The notes below the pieces were generated by a model. That model saw nothing but the letters and a program-made list of their open reading frames with translations. It had not been told where the DNA came from and made no database searches. The position numbers were made by a program, and so were the translations under genes. DNA of 64,000 nt, from the NCBI RefSeq assembly GCF_008281175.1, contig NZ_CP036524.1:2108001-2172000 (forward strand). Reading direction: 5' to 3'. The DNA is from [Clostridium] hylemonae DSM 15053 (GTDB taxonomy: Bacteria; Bacillota; Clostridia; Lachnospirales; Lachnospiraceae). Of this stretch, positions 16,804 through 26,416 are shown piece by piece. The stretch's first letter is position 1. Each line of letters begins with the position of its first letter.

Positions 16804-18258
16804 CTATGCTTTTTTGGCTTTGATCCGTTCTCCGTCCGGGCCTTCGTATTCCCTTCCCCATCCGGTCAGCACGGAGAATACAAACACTCCGAACAGCGCG
16901 ATACAGTGGAAGGTAGCGCCCGCCAGGGCGATCGGATTTATGGCCTGTATAAAAGAATATTCCTCCATCAGTCCGGTGATACAGCTGATCACAATAAAGA
17001 TAAACGAACTGGTGAACGGGATGATGACCGACAGCGTGCTGGCAAATCCGTCCAGCAGGTTGGACCGCCGGTATGGGTGAAGCCCGCTCTCCTGCCCTAT
17101 CTTGTCAGCGATCGGACCATACATGATGATGGCCGGTCCATTGGCAGAACCAAGGCAGATAGAAGTAAGGATGATACCGAAGCCGATGATGAATTCAGAA
17201 CCGATGATCGACTTGTTCAGCTTGCTCTTTAGCAGCGCATCTATCATCTTCTGCATCATTCCGCTCTCATTGAGCACCCCGATAATACCCGCCACTGCAT
17301 ACAGATAGCCCACCGTTCCGAGCATGTTCTTGATACCGTCTATGGCAAACCCGGCGAGCGCTCCGTCTTCCACAGAGACGATATCAGCCGGCGTAAGGAT
17401 CCCCGCCACAAGTCCGATGACCGTACCGGATATGATCCCCCATGTGACTGCGATAAAGATATCCCGCTTAATGATAGCTACCGTGAGGAGTACCGCAACC
17501 GGAATGAGCATGATAAGCCCCTTCGGGTCTTTGTAGGCTTCCAGTATCTCTTTGCCGGCCGGGTCGCCCGCGCCCGCGTTGCCGAGCACGAGGAAGAGGC
17601 CGCATGCGATCACCATGGCAATAAGAGCATACTTCATACGTGTAGCTACAACACCTCCGATATCCGCAGTACCTTTTTTGTTCTTATAACTCTGTGACGC
17701 GGCGGATGCGATCGTTGTGTCAGATATAGGCGCAACATTGTCGCCGAATATGGCTCCGGACAGGATTGCGCCTGCCAGATACAGCGGATGTGCTCCGAGC
17801 AGGATTCCTGACGGGTAGAGGATCGGAAATCCTGAGAACAGTGTACCGATGGATGTTCCGGTCGACATGGATATGATACTTGTGGCGATAAACGCGAATA
17901 CGACGAACATGCCGCCGTGCAGTCCCATGGAATCTCCGAGCCATACAAACCCCTGGGCAACGCCGCCCCTTGACATCATTTTGGCGAAGATTCCTACCAC
18001 GAGCAGAATCAGGGCAAGTGTGTTCATCATCTCAGATGTCATTCCCTTGACAACAGCGCGCCAGTAACGGCTCCAGTCCTTTGAGAACAGACTTCCGACG
18101 ATCAGCACGAGTATACCGCCCATACAGAGGCCTTCCATCTCAAACACCTTAAAGACCACAAAGAGCATGATACAGACAACTACGAACAATATGAGCGGAA
18201 GTACGGCAAAAAAGCTACCTCCTCTGAATTCCAAACGTTTTTCTTTATTTTCTTCCAT
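16804..18258 (-). CDS. NhaC-family Na+/H+ antiporter
   Basis: A 484-residue polytopic membrane protein of the NhaC family with about 12 hydrophobic segments and the conserved stretches GDNVAPISDTT and GSANGPAIIMYG. It is the last gene of the BMC operon, 3 nt after the EamA gene. Family members exchange sodium with protons or, in related groups, malate or lactate, so a substrate or product antiport is also possible. An ion exchanger would help a pathway that releases acid or ammonia. Confidence 0.88.
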   Translation of the reverse strand: MEENKEKRLEFRGGSFFAVLPLILFVVVCIMLFVVFKVFEMEGLCMGGILVLIVGSLFSKDWSRYWRAVVKGMTSEMMNTLALILLVVGIFAKMMSRGGVAQGFVWLGDSMGLHGGMFVVFAFIATSIISMSTGTSIGTLFSGFPILYPSGILLGAHPLYLAGAILSGAIFGDNVAPISDTTIASAASQSYKNKKGTADIGGVVATRMKYALIAMVIACGLFLVLGNAGAGDPAGKEILEAYKDPKGLIMLIPVAVLLTVAIIKRDIFIAVTWGIISGTVIGLVAGILTPADIVSVEDGALAGFAIDGIKNMLGTVGYLYAVAGIIGVLNESGMMQKMIDALLKSKLNKSIIGSEFIIGFGIILTSICLGSANGPAIIMYGPIADKIGQESGLHPYRRSNLLDGFASTLSVIIPFTSSFIFIVISCITGLMEEYSFIQAINPIALAGATFHCIALFGVFVFSVLTGWGREYEGPDGERIKAKKA

Positions 18259-18261
18259 AAA

Positions 18262-19197
18262 TTATGCACCCTCCTTTTCCTTTAAATTTTTCACACGGTT
18301 TTCAAAATAATTAGTCCCCCACACGCTCAGTATTATCAAACATCCCCCCACGATCTGGTACCAGTATAAATGTTCTTTCACAATGAGTACGCCGGCCGCA
18401 ATGGATATGACGGTGGCAAGATTGATAAATACTGCCGCATTGACCGCTTTCAGCTTTGAAAGCATATAGTTCATACAGAAAAATGCCACGGCCGATGTAC
18501 CGATACTGAGCTCCACAACCACAAACATCATTTTTGCAGAGCCAAACGGAATGAGATATGCCCTCCAGACATCCCGCTCGAAGATACCCTGGATGAATGA
18601 GATACAGGTAAATATAACAGCCCCCAGGCATATCATCGTGTACGTTATCTCAACGGATGAAAAATATTTGGAATATTTCCGCGAGAGTACGTTGTTGACA
18701 GAACCTCCGAGCACCGACACGAGCATCAGCAGTATTCCGAAAAACGTACCCTCGTTCCCGCTGCTCCTGGCAAATACGACCGTGACCAGCACCCCCGTCA
18801 CTGACAGGATGATAAAAAACACCTGTATCCGCATCGGCTTTTCTTTCAGTATCACAATGCCGAACAATGTCACGAATATCGGCATGATCGATACAAGGAT
18901 CCCTGCCTGGGAAGACGAGACATACTGCAGGCTGATCGTCTCAAAGAAAAACGAGATCCCGGGATAAAACACCGACAGGGCGATCACACCCATCACCGGC
19001 TTATTTTTATAACTGATATGTATGACGCCGAATGCCCTCAGAATTGTCATAAAAACCGCTGCCAGCGCAAACCTGAAGCTCATCAGGACCATAGGGGGTA
19101 TCTCCGCCAGCCCCTGCTGTGTCACCAGAAAGGACAGCCCGAAGAATACTGCCATCACAACACCTGCCGCATACGGCAGAATACCTGTTTTTTTCAT
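18262..19197 (-). CDS. EamA/DMT-family transporter
   Basis: 311 residues with ten transmembrane segments in two EamA repeats (about 8-145 and 160-300). DMT exporters move amino acids and other metabolites. In this operon it may export a surplus amino acid or other product. Spacing to both neighbours is short (26 and 3 nt). Confidence 0.9.
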   Translation of the reverse strand: MKKTGILPYAAGVVMAVFFGLSFLVTQQGLAEIPPMVLMSFRFALAAVFMTILRAFGVIHISYKNKPVMGVIALSVFYPGISFFFETISLQYVSSSQAGILVSIMPIFVTLFGIVILKEKPMRIQVFFIILSVTGVLVTVVFARSSGNEGTFFGILLMLVSVLGGSVNNVLSRKYSKYFSSVEITYTMICLGAVIFTCISFIQGIFERDVWRAYLIPFGSAKMMFVVVELSIGTSAVAFFCMNYMLSKLKAVNAAVFINLATVISIAAGVLIVKEHLYWYQIVGGCLIILSVWGTNYFENRVKNLKEKEGA

Positions 19198-19223
19198 ATT
19201 GCCCCTTTTCCTGCCCCCTCATC

Positions 19224-20471
19224 TTAAAATGCAGGCATTATTCCTTTATCCCTGTCCACTACGGCCGAACCGTCCCTGTATACCTTCCGTATGCGTTCCT
19301 TGTCCTGGAGGATCGTGATATCCAGGAGAGGGTTTCCGTCGACAAGGAGCATATCTGCGGTCTTTCCCGGCTCCAGGCTGCCGATATCCTCCTGAAGCAG
19401 CGCTTCTGCATTTACAGATGTGGCGGCTTTGATGGCTTCCATCGGTGTCATCCCGTTGTCTGTCAGACATTCCAGTTCATAGGCATTCTCCCCGTGATAA
19501 TTGAACGGAGTGCCCGTATCCGTGCCGACTCCGACTTTTACCCCCGCCTCCAACGCCTTATGCAGGTTCACGTAGTGATGCTGCGCGAACATTTCCACCT
19601 TTTTAAGATGTTCTTCCGGCACGCCGGCTGTCGCTCCGTATTTGATCGTTCTGAAAGCGCACAGCGTACTCATGAGAAATGTCCCTTTTTCACTCATCCT
19701 GCGGATCGTCTCTTCGTTTAGAAATGTTCCGTGTTCGATCGTGCGGACACCGGCTTCCACGGCATTAAAGCAGCCCTCCTCGCCGATACAGTGCGCGGCT
19801 GTACAGATCCCGTTCTTAACGGCTTCCTGTACTGCCGCCGCCATCTCAGCGATATTCAGCTGGGCGACTGTAGCCGGCCCCGGAGACATCCCCCCTCCGG
19901 TGGCCATCAGCTTGATGTTGTCCGCCCTGCGCTTGATCCGCTTTCGCGCGCACTTTCTCACTTCATCCTCTCCGTCACAGACTTCCGCTATCCAGTCCGC
20001 TTCCATTGCACTATGTGAGAACATATCCCCGTGTCCTCCGGTGATCGTAAGCGCCTTCCCGCTCGCCAGAATACGGGGGCCTGCGATCGTGCCTTCCTGC
20101 ACGGCCTGCCGGATATCCATATCGATCTCGCCTTTTTCACCGCAGCAGCGGATCGTCGTAAATCCGGCCTTCAGATCTTCCTGTGCTCTTTTTACACCGT
20201 GAATGACGGCAAGCCCCGCATTTTCCATGATCATATTGCGGAAATTGTCCGGTTCTCCGTTCATACAGAGATGTACATGCGCGTCGATCATACCGGGCAT
20301 CACGGTCCGGCCGCCGGCATCTTCCATCTCCCAGCCGCGGTACATCTCAAGAGCTTCCGCCGTCTCCCTGCCCGCATAGCAGACCCGGCCCTCATCCACC
20401 GCCACCATGGCGTGGTCCACGCCTTCGTCTGCCAGACCGTCTATGAGAAAACAATTTCTGATTATATACAT
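19224..20471 (-). CDS. Metal-dependent amidohydrolase (imidazolonepropionase/dipeptidase-like)
   Basis: 415 residues, binuclear metal amidohydrolase fold. Ligands are visible: HVH in MIDAHVHL (about 65-67), Lys in NIKLMATGG, His in CTAAHC and TIEHG, and Asp in VGTDTG. The family includes Xaa-Pro/Xaa-Arg dipeptidases (Sgx9260 type) and imidazolonepropionases. It is distinct from the hydantoinase in the same operon and lacks an N-terminal extension, so it probably works in the cytosol. It may hydrolyse an upstream precursor or a dipeptide-like ureide. Substrate uncertain. Confidence 0.85.
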   Translation of the reverse strand: MYIIRNCFLIDGLADEGVDHAMVAVDEGRVCYAGRETAEALEMYRGWEMEDAGGRTVMPGMIDAHVHLCMNGEPDNFRNMIMENAGLAVIHGVKRAQEDLKAGFTTIRCCGEKGEIDMDIRQAVQEGTIAGPRILASGKALTITGGHGDMFSHSAMEADWIAEVCDGEDEVRKCARKRIKRRADNIKLMATGGGMSPGPATVAQLNIAEMAAAVQEAVKNGICTAAHCIGEEGCFNAVEAGVRTIEHGTFLNEETIRRMSEKGTFLMSTLCAFRTIKYGATAGVPEEHLKKVEMFAQHHYVNLHKALEAGVKVGVGTDTGTPFNYHGENAYELECLTDNGMTPMEAIKAATSVNAEALLQEDIGSLEPGKTADMLLVDGNPLLDITILQDKERIRKVYRDGSAVVDRDKGIMPAF

Positions 20472-20488
20472 TTACACCACCGTCTTTC

Positions 20489-21901
20489 TTAGAACGGCCC
20501 GTAGTCGAGCATCTGGGCTATCACCAGACTGACGCTGCCAAGAACCGTTACTATCAACATGTACTTCCAGATAAATTTCACCCATTTCTGGTATGGGATC
20601 TTTGCAAAGGCCAGACATGCCATCAGTACCCCCGACGTCGGAAACAGCAGATTCGTAAAACCATCCCCCATCTGGGATGCCAGTATCATCGTCTGGCTGT
20701 TGATGCCGACCAGCGCTCCGAGCGGAGCCAGTATGGGCATAGTGATCAGGAACTGTCCGGAACCTGAGTTGACAAGGAAGTTAAACAACATCTGTATGAT
20801 AAATATCCCGATCACCGCCAGTGACGGAGGAAGAATTCCAACTGCCTGAGACAGCGCATGGATGATAACATCAATAATGCTTCCCGCGTCCAGAATGACC
20901 ATGATGCCTCTTGAAAGGCCGCATACGATCGCCGCGGCGATCACGCCCTTGGCGCCGTCTATCATATTCGTACAGACATCTTCAACCTTAAGCCTTCCTA
21001 TGACCGCTGCAACGATAGCCGCAATGATGAACAGACCGTTGATCTCCTCCATATACCATCCTCTGGAGATGATTCCGTACACCATGACCGCCAGGATGAT
21101 AACGAGCGCAAGGCCGATCAGCTTATGCCGGCCCGTAGCCTCGGTCTCACCGGTCTGATTCTCGTACCGTTTTGCCAGCGCGGCGCTCTCTTCATATACA
21201 AGGCTGCTCTTCGGGTCCTTTCTCACCTTCCTGGAGTAATGCAGGACATACAGGACACCTGCGGCATAGAACACGACCTGAAGAATGATCCGGAACCACG
21301 CGCCGGAATACAGCGGAAGTCCTGTGATCTCATCCCCGATGCCGACCGTAAACGGATTCGTCACTGACACGGAAAAAGCGGAGAAGGCGGATACAACCAC
21401 CATACCGGTCGCCGTCATAGAGTCAAATCCGAGAGCAAGCATAAGCGGCATGACCGCCGGCAGATATACAAGCATCAGCTCAGCGCCCCCGATAATGGCA
21501 GCGATAAGCGCAAACACAAACATCAATATCGGAAAGATGAGCATCTCCTTTCCCTTCAGCTTCTTTGCGATGGAGTTGATCCCTACCGCAATCGCTCCTG
21601 TCGCATTGATGACCTGCCAGCACGCGCCGATTATCAATATCGTGAAAGCAACGAGCGACGCCCCCGTCAGCCCCTGTGTCACTGCCTTGAGCAGGAAAAA
21701 CGGATTCAGGTAATCTTTGTCCGTATACTGGAACGAATCCGTCACCACCACCTGCGACGTACCGTCCTCGAGCACAGCCCGCTCATATGTCCCTGACGGT
21801 ACGATCCACGTAGCGATGAGCGCTATGACCATCATCAGAAACAGGATGGCAAATATATGGGGAAACTTTCTTTCTTTTATCGATTTCACTTTTTCTTTCA
21901 T
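20489..21901 (-). CDS. YfcC-family (ArcD-like) transporter
   Basis: A 470-residue carrier with about 12 transmembrane segments. The start, HIFAILFLMMVIALIATWIV, and the tail, LVNSGSGQFLITMPILAPL, are typical of YfcC/C4-dicarboxylate-like and arginine/ornithine exchangers. In the operon it probably takes up the substrate or exchanges it for a product. It is the second of three transporters in this transcript. Confidence 0.88.
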   Translation of the reverse strand: MKEKVKSIKERKFPHIFAILFLMMVIALIATWIVPSGTYERAVLEDGTSQVVVTDSFQYTDKDYLNPFFLLKAVTQGLTGASLVAFTILIIGACWQVINATGAIAVGINSIAKKLKGKEMLIFPILMFVFALIAAIIGGAELMLVYLPAVMPLMLALGFDSMTATGMVVVSAFSAFSVSVTNPFTVGIGDEITGLPLYSGAWFRIILQVVFYAAGVLYVLHYSRKVRKDPKSSLVYEESAALAKRYENQTGETEATGRHKLIGLALVIILAVMVYGIISRGWYMEEINGLFIIAAIVAAVIGRLKVEDVCTNMIDGAKGVIAAAIVCGLSRGIMVILDAGSIIDVIIHALSQAVGILPPSLAVIGIFIIQMLFNFLVNSGSGQFLITMPILAPLGALVGINSQTMILASQMGDGFTNLLFPTSGVLMACLAFAKIPYQKWVKFIWKYMLIVTVLGSVSLVIAQMLDYGPF

Positions 21902-21905
21902 AGGC

Positions 21906-22568
21906 TTATTTCTCCTCGGTAATCTTGATCAGAGCATCTACCCCTTTCGCTCCTTTGCCTTTCTCGTACAAAAACAAAGGATTAATGTCGATCTCCTCGA
22001 TAGATGGCTGATCTACTGCGAGTTCCGATACCTTCAGGAGACTGTCCACGAGGGCATCCAGGTCATATTCCGTCCTCCTGGCCCCTCTGATTATCTGATA
22101 CAGCTTTGTCTCCTTTATCATTCTCACTGCTTCTTTTCGGTCCACCGGAAGCAGGCGGAGCGCGATGTCCTGAAATACTTCCACATAGATCCCGCCGCTT
22201 CCCGTCATGAGCACTGGCCCGAACTGCGGGTCTTTCTTCATCCCGACGATGACCTCCAGCCCCTGCGCGGCCATCTCCTGTATGAGCACGCCGTCGACCG
22301 CCGCATCGGCCTTGTAGGATCTGGCATTCTCCAGGATCTTCTCATATGTTTCTTCTACCTCTTCTTTTTCCACGCCGAGACATACGCAGCCCGCCTCGGT
22401 CTTGTGCTGGATATCCGCGGACAGTATCTTCATGACAACGGGAAATTCCAGTTCCTCTGCCGCCCGGACCGCCTCTTCCTTCGTCCCGGCCACCATACTC
22501 TTTGCCATAGGCACGCCGTATTCAGAAAGAAGGTTCTTTGCATCCAGTTCATTTAAAAATCTACTCAT
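21906..22568 (-). CDS. ADP-forming acyl-CoA synthetase, beta subunit (ATP-grasp)
   Basis: 220 residues with the ATP-grasp fold of the acetyl-CoA synthetase (ADP-forming) beta subunit (VMKILSADIQHKTEAG near 43, EIDINPLFLYEKG near 196). With the alpha subunit it converts acyl-CoA, ADP and phosphate to free acid, CoA and ATP. Separate subunits, as in Pyrococcus ACD, occur here rather than the fused form. It overlaps the alpha gene by 8 nt. It should conserve energy at the end of the pathway. Confidence 0.92.
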   Translation of the reverse strand: MSRFLNELDAKNLLSEYGVPMAKSMVAGTKEEAVRAAEELEFPVVMKILSADIQHKTEAGCVCLGVEKEEVEETYEKILENARSYKADAAVDGVLIQEMAAQGLEVIVGMKKDPQFGPVLMTGSGGIYVEVFQDIALRLLPVDRKEAVRMIKETKLYQIIRGARRTEYDLDALVDSLLKVSELAVDQPSIEEIDINPLFLYEKGKGAKGVDALIKITEEK

Positions 22569-24015
22569 CCGCCTCTTCCTCCTGACCTTTTAAGAATTGG
22601 CCGTAGGCCGTCATATGGCTCATGGCCTTCACGCAGTGGGCCGGGGTGTCAAACGTGTGTATCCCGCCCTGTTCCAGGATCTGCCTGCACTCCCACACAT
22701 AGTTTCCTGCCATGATACAGATACAGACAGGTTTTTTCTTCCCGTAGCCTTCCTCCACGAGCAGGCGGAGCAAAGCTTCTGCCAGTTCCCGGCGGGGCAG
22801 GAATGTAGGTACGACGGTGACGAAGATCACGCTGTCCACCGCATCGTCATCCATGACTGCTCTGAGGCTCTCCACGTGGTGTGATACTGTGGCCGCCGCC
22901 GTGATATCCGCATACCCTTCCGGAGAACAGATATTTGCCATCGGCGGCAGAACGTCCGCGAGCCTGCGCTTTGTCTCCTCTGACACGAGTGGAAACTTAA
23001 GGATCTTCTCGTCCACAAATGCGTCTGTACAGTAGATGCCAGGGCCGCCGGCCTGCGTAAGCAGAAAACAGTTCCGGCCGGCCGGTATCTTCATGGCGTC
23101 AAACGCCTGCAGCGTATCCATCATATCCTCGATCGTGTACACTCTGATGATCCCAAACTGACGGAACGCCGCATCATATACGGAATCTGCTCCCGCGAGT
23201 GAACCGGTGTGTGAATTGGCCGCCTCAGCCCCGATACTGCTGCGCCCGACTTTCAGAATAACGACCGGCTTCTTCCGCGCGATCCTCGCCAGTGTGTCGA
23301 TCAGTTTCCTGCCGTCCGGGTAGCCTTCCAGATACATGCCGATGACCTTTGTGTCCGCATCCTGTTCAAAATACTCCAGCAGGTCGATGCAGTCCACGTC
23401 CGCCATATTTCCGATGGAGATAAACTTGTTCATGGAGATCGGCGCCGGACCGGATGCACCCATCATCAGGATGGATGCCGCCATGGCCCCGCTCTGGGAG
23501 ATAAAGCTGATCCCGCCTTTTTGTCCTCTCATCTCTTTCGGTATGAGTGTCTCCACGAAGGTCGTATCCACGCGGTTGATATTGTCGATGATCCCGATGC
23601 AGTTCGGTCCCACCACCCGTATCCCGTACTTCTCTGCTGTCTGAATGAGGCAGTCCTGCCTGCGGATCCCTTCCTCTGTCTTCGTCTCGCCATAATCTGC
23701 TGCAATGCACACGATCACCTTGACATCACGTCTCTTTTCCATGCGCACGGCAAGGTCGTCCATAATGTCATATATCATTTTCGCCGGTGTCCCGAGCACG
23801 ACCAGCTCCACCGTCTCTTCTATCTCCGAGAGCTTCTTGTAACATTTCCGGCCGAGGATCTCATCGGCGGACATCGTAACGGGAAACACCTCTTTTGGAT
23901 ATCCGATCTGATTCAGGTTGTAGATCACCGTATATCCTGCCTTCAAAGGATTATTGCTGGCGCCGACCACCGCGATATTCTCAGGATCGAATAATGCGTC
24001 TAAATTATGTACCAT
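22561..24015 (-). CDS. ADP-forming acyl-CoA synthetase, alpha subunit
   Basis: 484 residues: CoA-binding domain (AVVGASNNPLKAGYTVIYNL), two succinyl-CoA-ligase-like domains and the phospho-His region NSHTGSLAG. Length matches ACD alpha subunits. Partner of the ATP-grasp gene directly downstream. Substrate preference (acetyl, propionyl, branched or aryl) cannot be read from the sequence. In the operon it follows the ferredoxin oxidoreductase that would make its acyl-CoA. Confidence 0.93.
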   Translation of the reverse strand: MVHNLDALFDPENIAVVGASNNPLKAGYTVIYNLNQIGYPKEVFPVTMSADEILGRKCYKKLSEIEETVELVVLGTPAKMIYDIMDDLAVRMEKRRDVKVIVCIAADYGETKTEEGIRRQDCLIQTAEKYGIRVVGPNCIGIIDNINRVDTTFVETLIPKEMRGQKGGISFISQSGAMAASILMMGASGPAPISMNKFISIGNMADVDCIDLLEYFEQDADTKVIGMYLEGYPDGRKLIDTLARIARKKPVVILKVGRSSIGAEAANSHTGSLAGADSVYDAAFRQFGIIRVYTIEDMMDTLQAFDAMKIPAGRNCFLLTQAGGPGIYCTDAFVDEKILKFPLVSEETKRRLADVLPPMANICSPEGYADITAAATVSHHVESLRAVMDDDAVDSVIFVTVVPTFLPRRELAEALLRLLVEEGYGKKKPVCICIMAGNYVWECRQILEQGGIHTFDTPAHCVKAMSHMTAYGQFLKGQEEEADE

Positions 24016-24033
24016 GTATTCCTCCTTCTCCCG

Positions 24034-24939
24034 TTAAAGGCTGGCAAGCTTTGTGAGTCTGTTCCACTTGCGGTCGACCAGTTCCTGGATCTCCGCGGCC
24101 TCTTCCTCATTCAGATGTTTGAACTTCTTCATGCGGCTCAGATATTCTTTTACCGGCTTTGGCTCCTTGAATGTCTTATTGATCGTGAACGCTCCGTTCT
24201 CCACCTCATAGAGTGGGAAGAAATTGCTTTCCACGGCAAGTCTCGACACTTCGATGCTCGTATCCGGCCTGATCCCCCATCCGGTCAGACACGGATTGTA
24301 TACGTGGAGATAAGCCAGCCCTGTTTTGGACGCTTCCATCGCCTTCTCCAACTTTCGCACCATATCCGGTATGTACGCCGGGGAACAGGTTGCCATATAA
24401 GGGATATCGTGCATGGCCATGACCATGGGGAAGTCTTTCTTGTGCTGCTTCTTGCCGCCTCTTCCTTCCGTGCTCACAGGAGTCGTCGTTGTCCACGAAT
24501 ATTTCGTCGTAGCGCTGCTTCGCTGGTATCCTGTGTTCATATATCCTTCGTTGTCATAACAGATATAGATCAATTTGTCCCCGCGCTCCGCGGCGCCGGA
24601 CAGACACTGCATTCCGGCATCTGTGGATGCCCCGTCTCCTGCGAAAGCCACCACATTTACCTCTCTGCCCTGCTTTTCATAATGCATCTTGATCCCTGCC
24701 AGCATGGATGCCACATTGTCAAGCAGCGGGAAAAAAACCGGTATCTTGGAGCCGGATTCTGTATCCCAGCCCACGACACCCACGCCTCCCATGCATCCCG
24801 GCGGAACTGCATAGATCGTGTTCGGGCCGAGCACTTTCATACACGTGCGCAGCGTCAGTTCTACATTACATCCGACGCAGGCTGAAATGCCCGGAGAGAC
24901 CATATCTTCTTTTGACGCTAATTTATCTACAATATTCAT
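24034..24939 (-). CDS. porB: 2-oxoacid:ferredoxin oxidoreductase, beta subunit (PorB)
   Basis: 301 residues from ATG 24939. It binds TPP through the GDGASTDAG...YDNEGYMNTG region and a [4Fe-4S] cluster through ACVGCN and the later YMATCS. The longer frame from 24975 overlaps the alpha subunit and lacks a ribosome site. With the three other subunits it decarboxylates a 2-oxoacid to acyl-CoA and reduces ferredoxin. Pyruvate is the default, but the four-gene archaeal-type layout also fits branched-chain 2-oxoacids. Confidence 0.93.
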   Translation of the reverse strand: MNIVDKLASKEDMVSPGISACVGCNVELTLRTCMKVLGPNTIYAVPPGCMGGVGVVGWDTESGSKIPVFFPLLDNVASMLAGIKMHYEKQGREVNVVAFAGDGASTDAGMQCLSGAAERGDKLIYICYDNEGYMNTGYQRSSATTKYSWTTTTPVSTEGRGGKKQHKKDFPMVMAMHDIPYMATCSPAYIPDMVRKLEKAMEASKTGLAYLHVYNPCLTGWGIRPDTSIEVSRLAVESNFFPLYEVENGAFTINKTFKEPKPVKEYLSRMKKFKHLNEEEAAEIQELVDRKWNRLTKLASL

Positions 24940-24944
24940 TCTCT

Positions 24945-26132
24945 TTACACCTGCCCCTCTTCTACCATAAGCCATACTGTCTCACTGTCTTTCTGTTCTT
25001 TCGCGGTGCAAACTACCGCATCGATGACGTCTCCCATCATCTGAAGCGAGATATCCTCCCCGCCGAGACCTCCGATCACCGGCACAGACGGTACGGTGTT
25101 TCCGCCGTACATGGCAGCTTTTACTTCCTGGTACACGATTCCTGTGTCACAGCCAAAGGACACATTTTTATCTACCACGCCGAAGGCTTTCACGCCTGAC
25201 AGCGCTTTTCTTATTCTCTCCTTCGGGAACGGGCGGATCATGCGCATACGGATGAGGCCTGCCTTCACTCCTTCTTCCCGCTTTGCATCCACCATATCTT
25301 TTGCCGCGCCGGACATGGAACCGGTCGTTATGATGGCATACTCCGCATCTTCCATCCGGTACTCTTCGACTGCGCCTCCGTAGGAGCGGCCAAACAGTTC
25401 TCCAAATTCTTTGTCCACCTCGTCGATGACCTCCAAAGCGGCCTGCTGAGCCTTCAAATGTTTGTACCTATATTCCATCAAAAGCGCGCCGTTTGTAAGC
25501 GGGTCCACTGCCATAGGGCGCTCCGGATCAAGTATAATGTGTTCCGGACGGTAAGTTCCAAGAAAGGCATCCACCTTCTCCTGCTCAGGTACCATCACCC
25601 TCTCTGTCATGTGTGACAGGTAAAATCCGTCATAACAGATATTGATCGGAAGCAGAACCCGCTTATCCTCAGCGATCTTAAATGCCTGCACTACAAGGTC
25701 CAGTATCTCCTGGTTGTCTTCCGCATAGATCTGAAGCCATCCTGCGTCTCTGACGCTCATGGAATCCTGCTGCCCGCCCCACACACTCTGGGGCGATATC
25801 ATCTCACGGTTGACGATGGCCATCACGATCGGCAGCCTGAGCGTCGACGCCCTGAAGTAAGGTTCATACATCAGGGACAGTCCCTGGGATGCCGTCGCCG
25901 TAAACGTTCTCGAACCGGCCAGGGAAGCTCCGGTCACCACGCTCATGGCCGACAGTTCAGACTCCACTTCGCTCATGGCCGCGTCGATCTTTCCGTCCGC
26001 CGCAAACTGTGTGAGATACTCTACGACCGGCGTCTGCGGTGTGATCGGATAAGCCGCGATGACGTCTGGTTTTGCAAGGGCCGCCCCGACGGCCGCGGCC
26101 ATATTGCCGTTTAAAACATCTAATCTCTGCAT
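24945..26132 (-). CDS. porA: 2-oxoacid:ferredoxin oxidoreductase, alpha subunit (PorA)
   Basis: 395 residues with the signature YPITPQTPVVEYL near residue 30, a Glu-rich MSEVESELSAM stretch, and the C-terminal transketolase-like domain (GLIRMRMIRPFP). It holds the substrate-binding side of the enzyme. The stop lies 5 nt before the porB start. Confidence 0.94.
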   Translation of the reverse strand: MQRLDVLNGNMAAAVGAALAKPDVIAAYPITPQTPVVEYLTQFAADGKIDAAMSEVESELSAMSVVTGASLAGSRTFTATASQGLSLMYEPYFRASTLRLPIVMAIVNREMISPQSVWGGQQDSMSVRDAGWLQIYAEDNQEILDLVVQAFKIAEDKRVLLPINICYDGFYLSHMTERVMVPEQEKVDAFLGTYRPEHIILDPERPMAVDPLTNGALLMEYRYKHLKAQQAALEVIDEVDKEFGELFGRSYGGAVEEYRMEDAEYAIITTGSMSGAAKDMVDAKREEGVKAGLIRMRMIRPFPKERIRKALSGVKAFGVVDKNVSFGCDTGIVYQEVKAAMYGGNTVPSVPVIGGLGGEDISLQMMGDVIDAVVCTAKEQKDSETVWLMVEEGQV

Positions 26133-26399
26133 TTATTTTCCCTCCTCCGGTATCATCGTGATCGCATTTTTCGGACACTCATGGGCACATATTCCACATC
26201 CCTTACAGTAGTCATAACAGATCGTAAATGTTCCGTCCGTCTTTCTTATAGAATTCACCGGGCAGTACAGAAGGCACGTGCCGCATGCAATACATGTCTC
26301 CTGGTCGAGTACCGGGCGCTGTGTCCTCCAGTCCCCTGTATTGAGCACATGGATCCCATCTGCTCCCACAGGCACGATATATTTACTTTTAAACTCCAT
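26133..26399 (-). CDS. porD: 2-oxoacid:ferredoxin oxidoreductase, delta subunit (2[4Fe-4S])
   Basis: An 88-residue ferredoxin-like subunit with two cluster motifs, CIACGTCLLYCP and CKGCGICAHECP. It passes electrons from the TPP site to free ferredoxin. The start follows an AGGTG on the minus strand and the stop abuts the porA ATG. Confidence 0.94.
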   Translation of the reverse strand: MEFKSKYIVPVGADGIHVLNTGDWRTQRPVLDQETCIACGTCLLYCPVNSIRKTDGTFTICYDYCKGCGICAHECPKNAITMIPEEGK

Positions 26400-26416
26400 C
26401 TTCTATGGCACCTCCC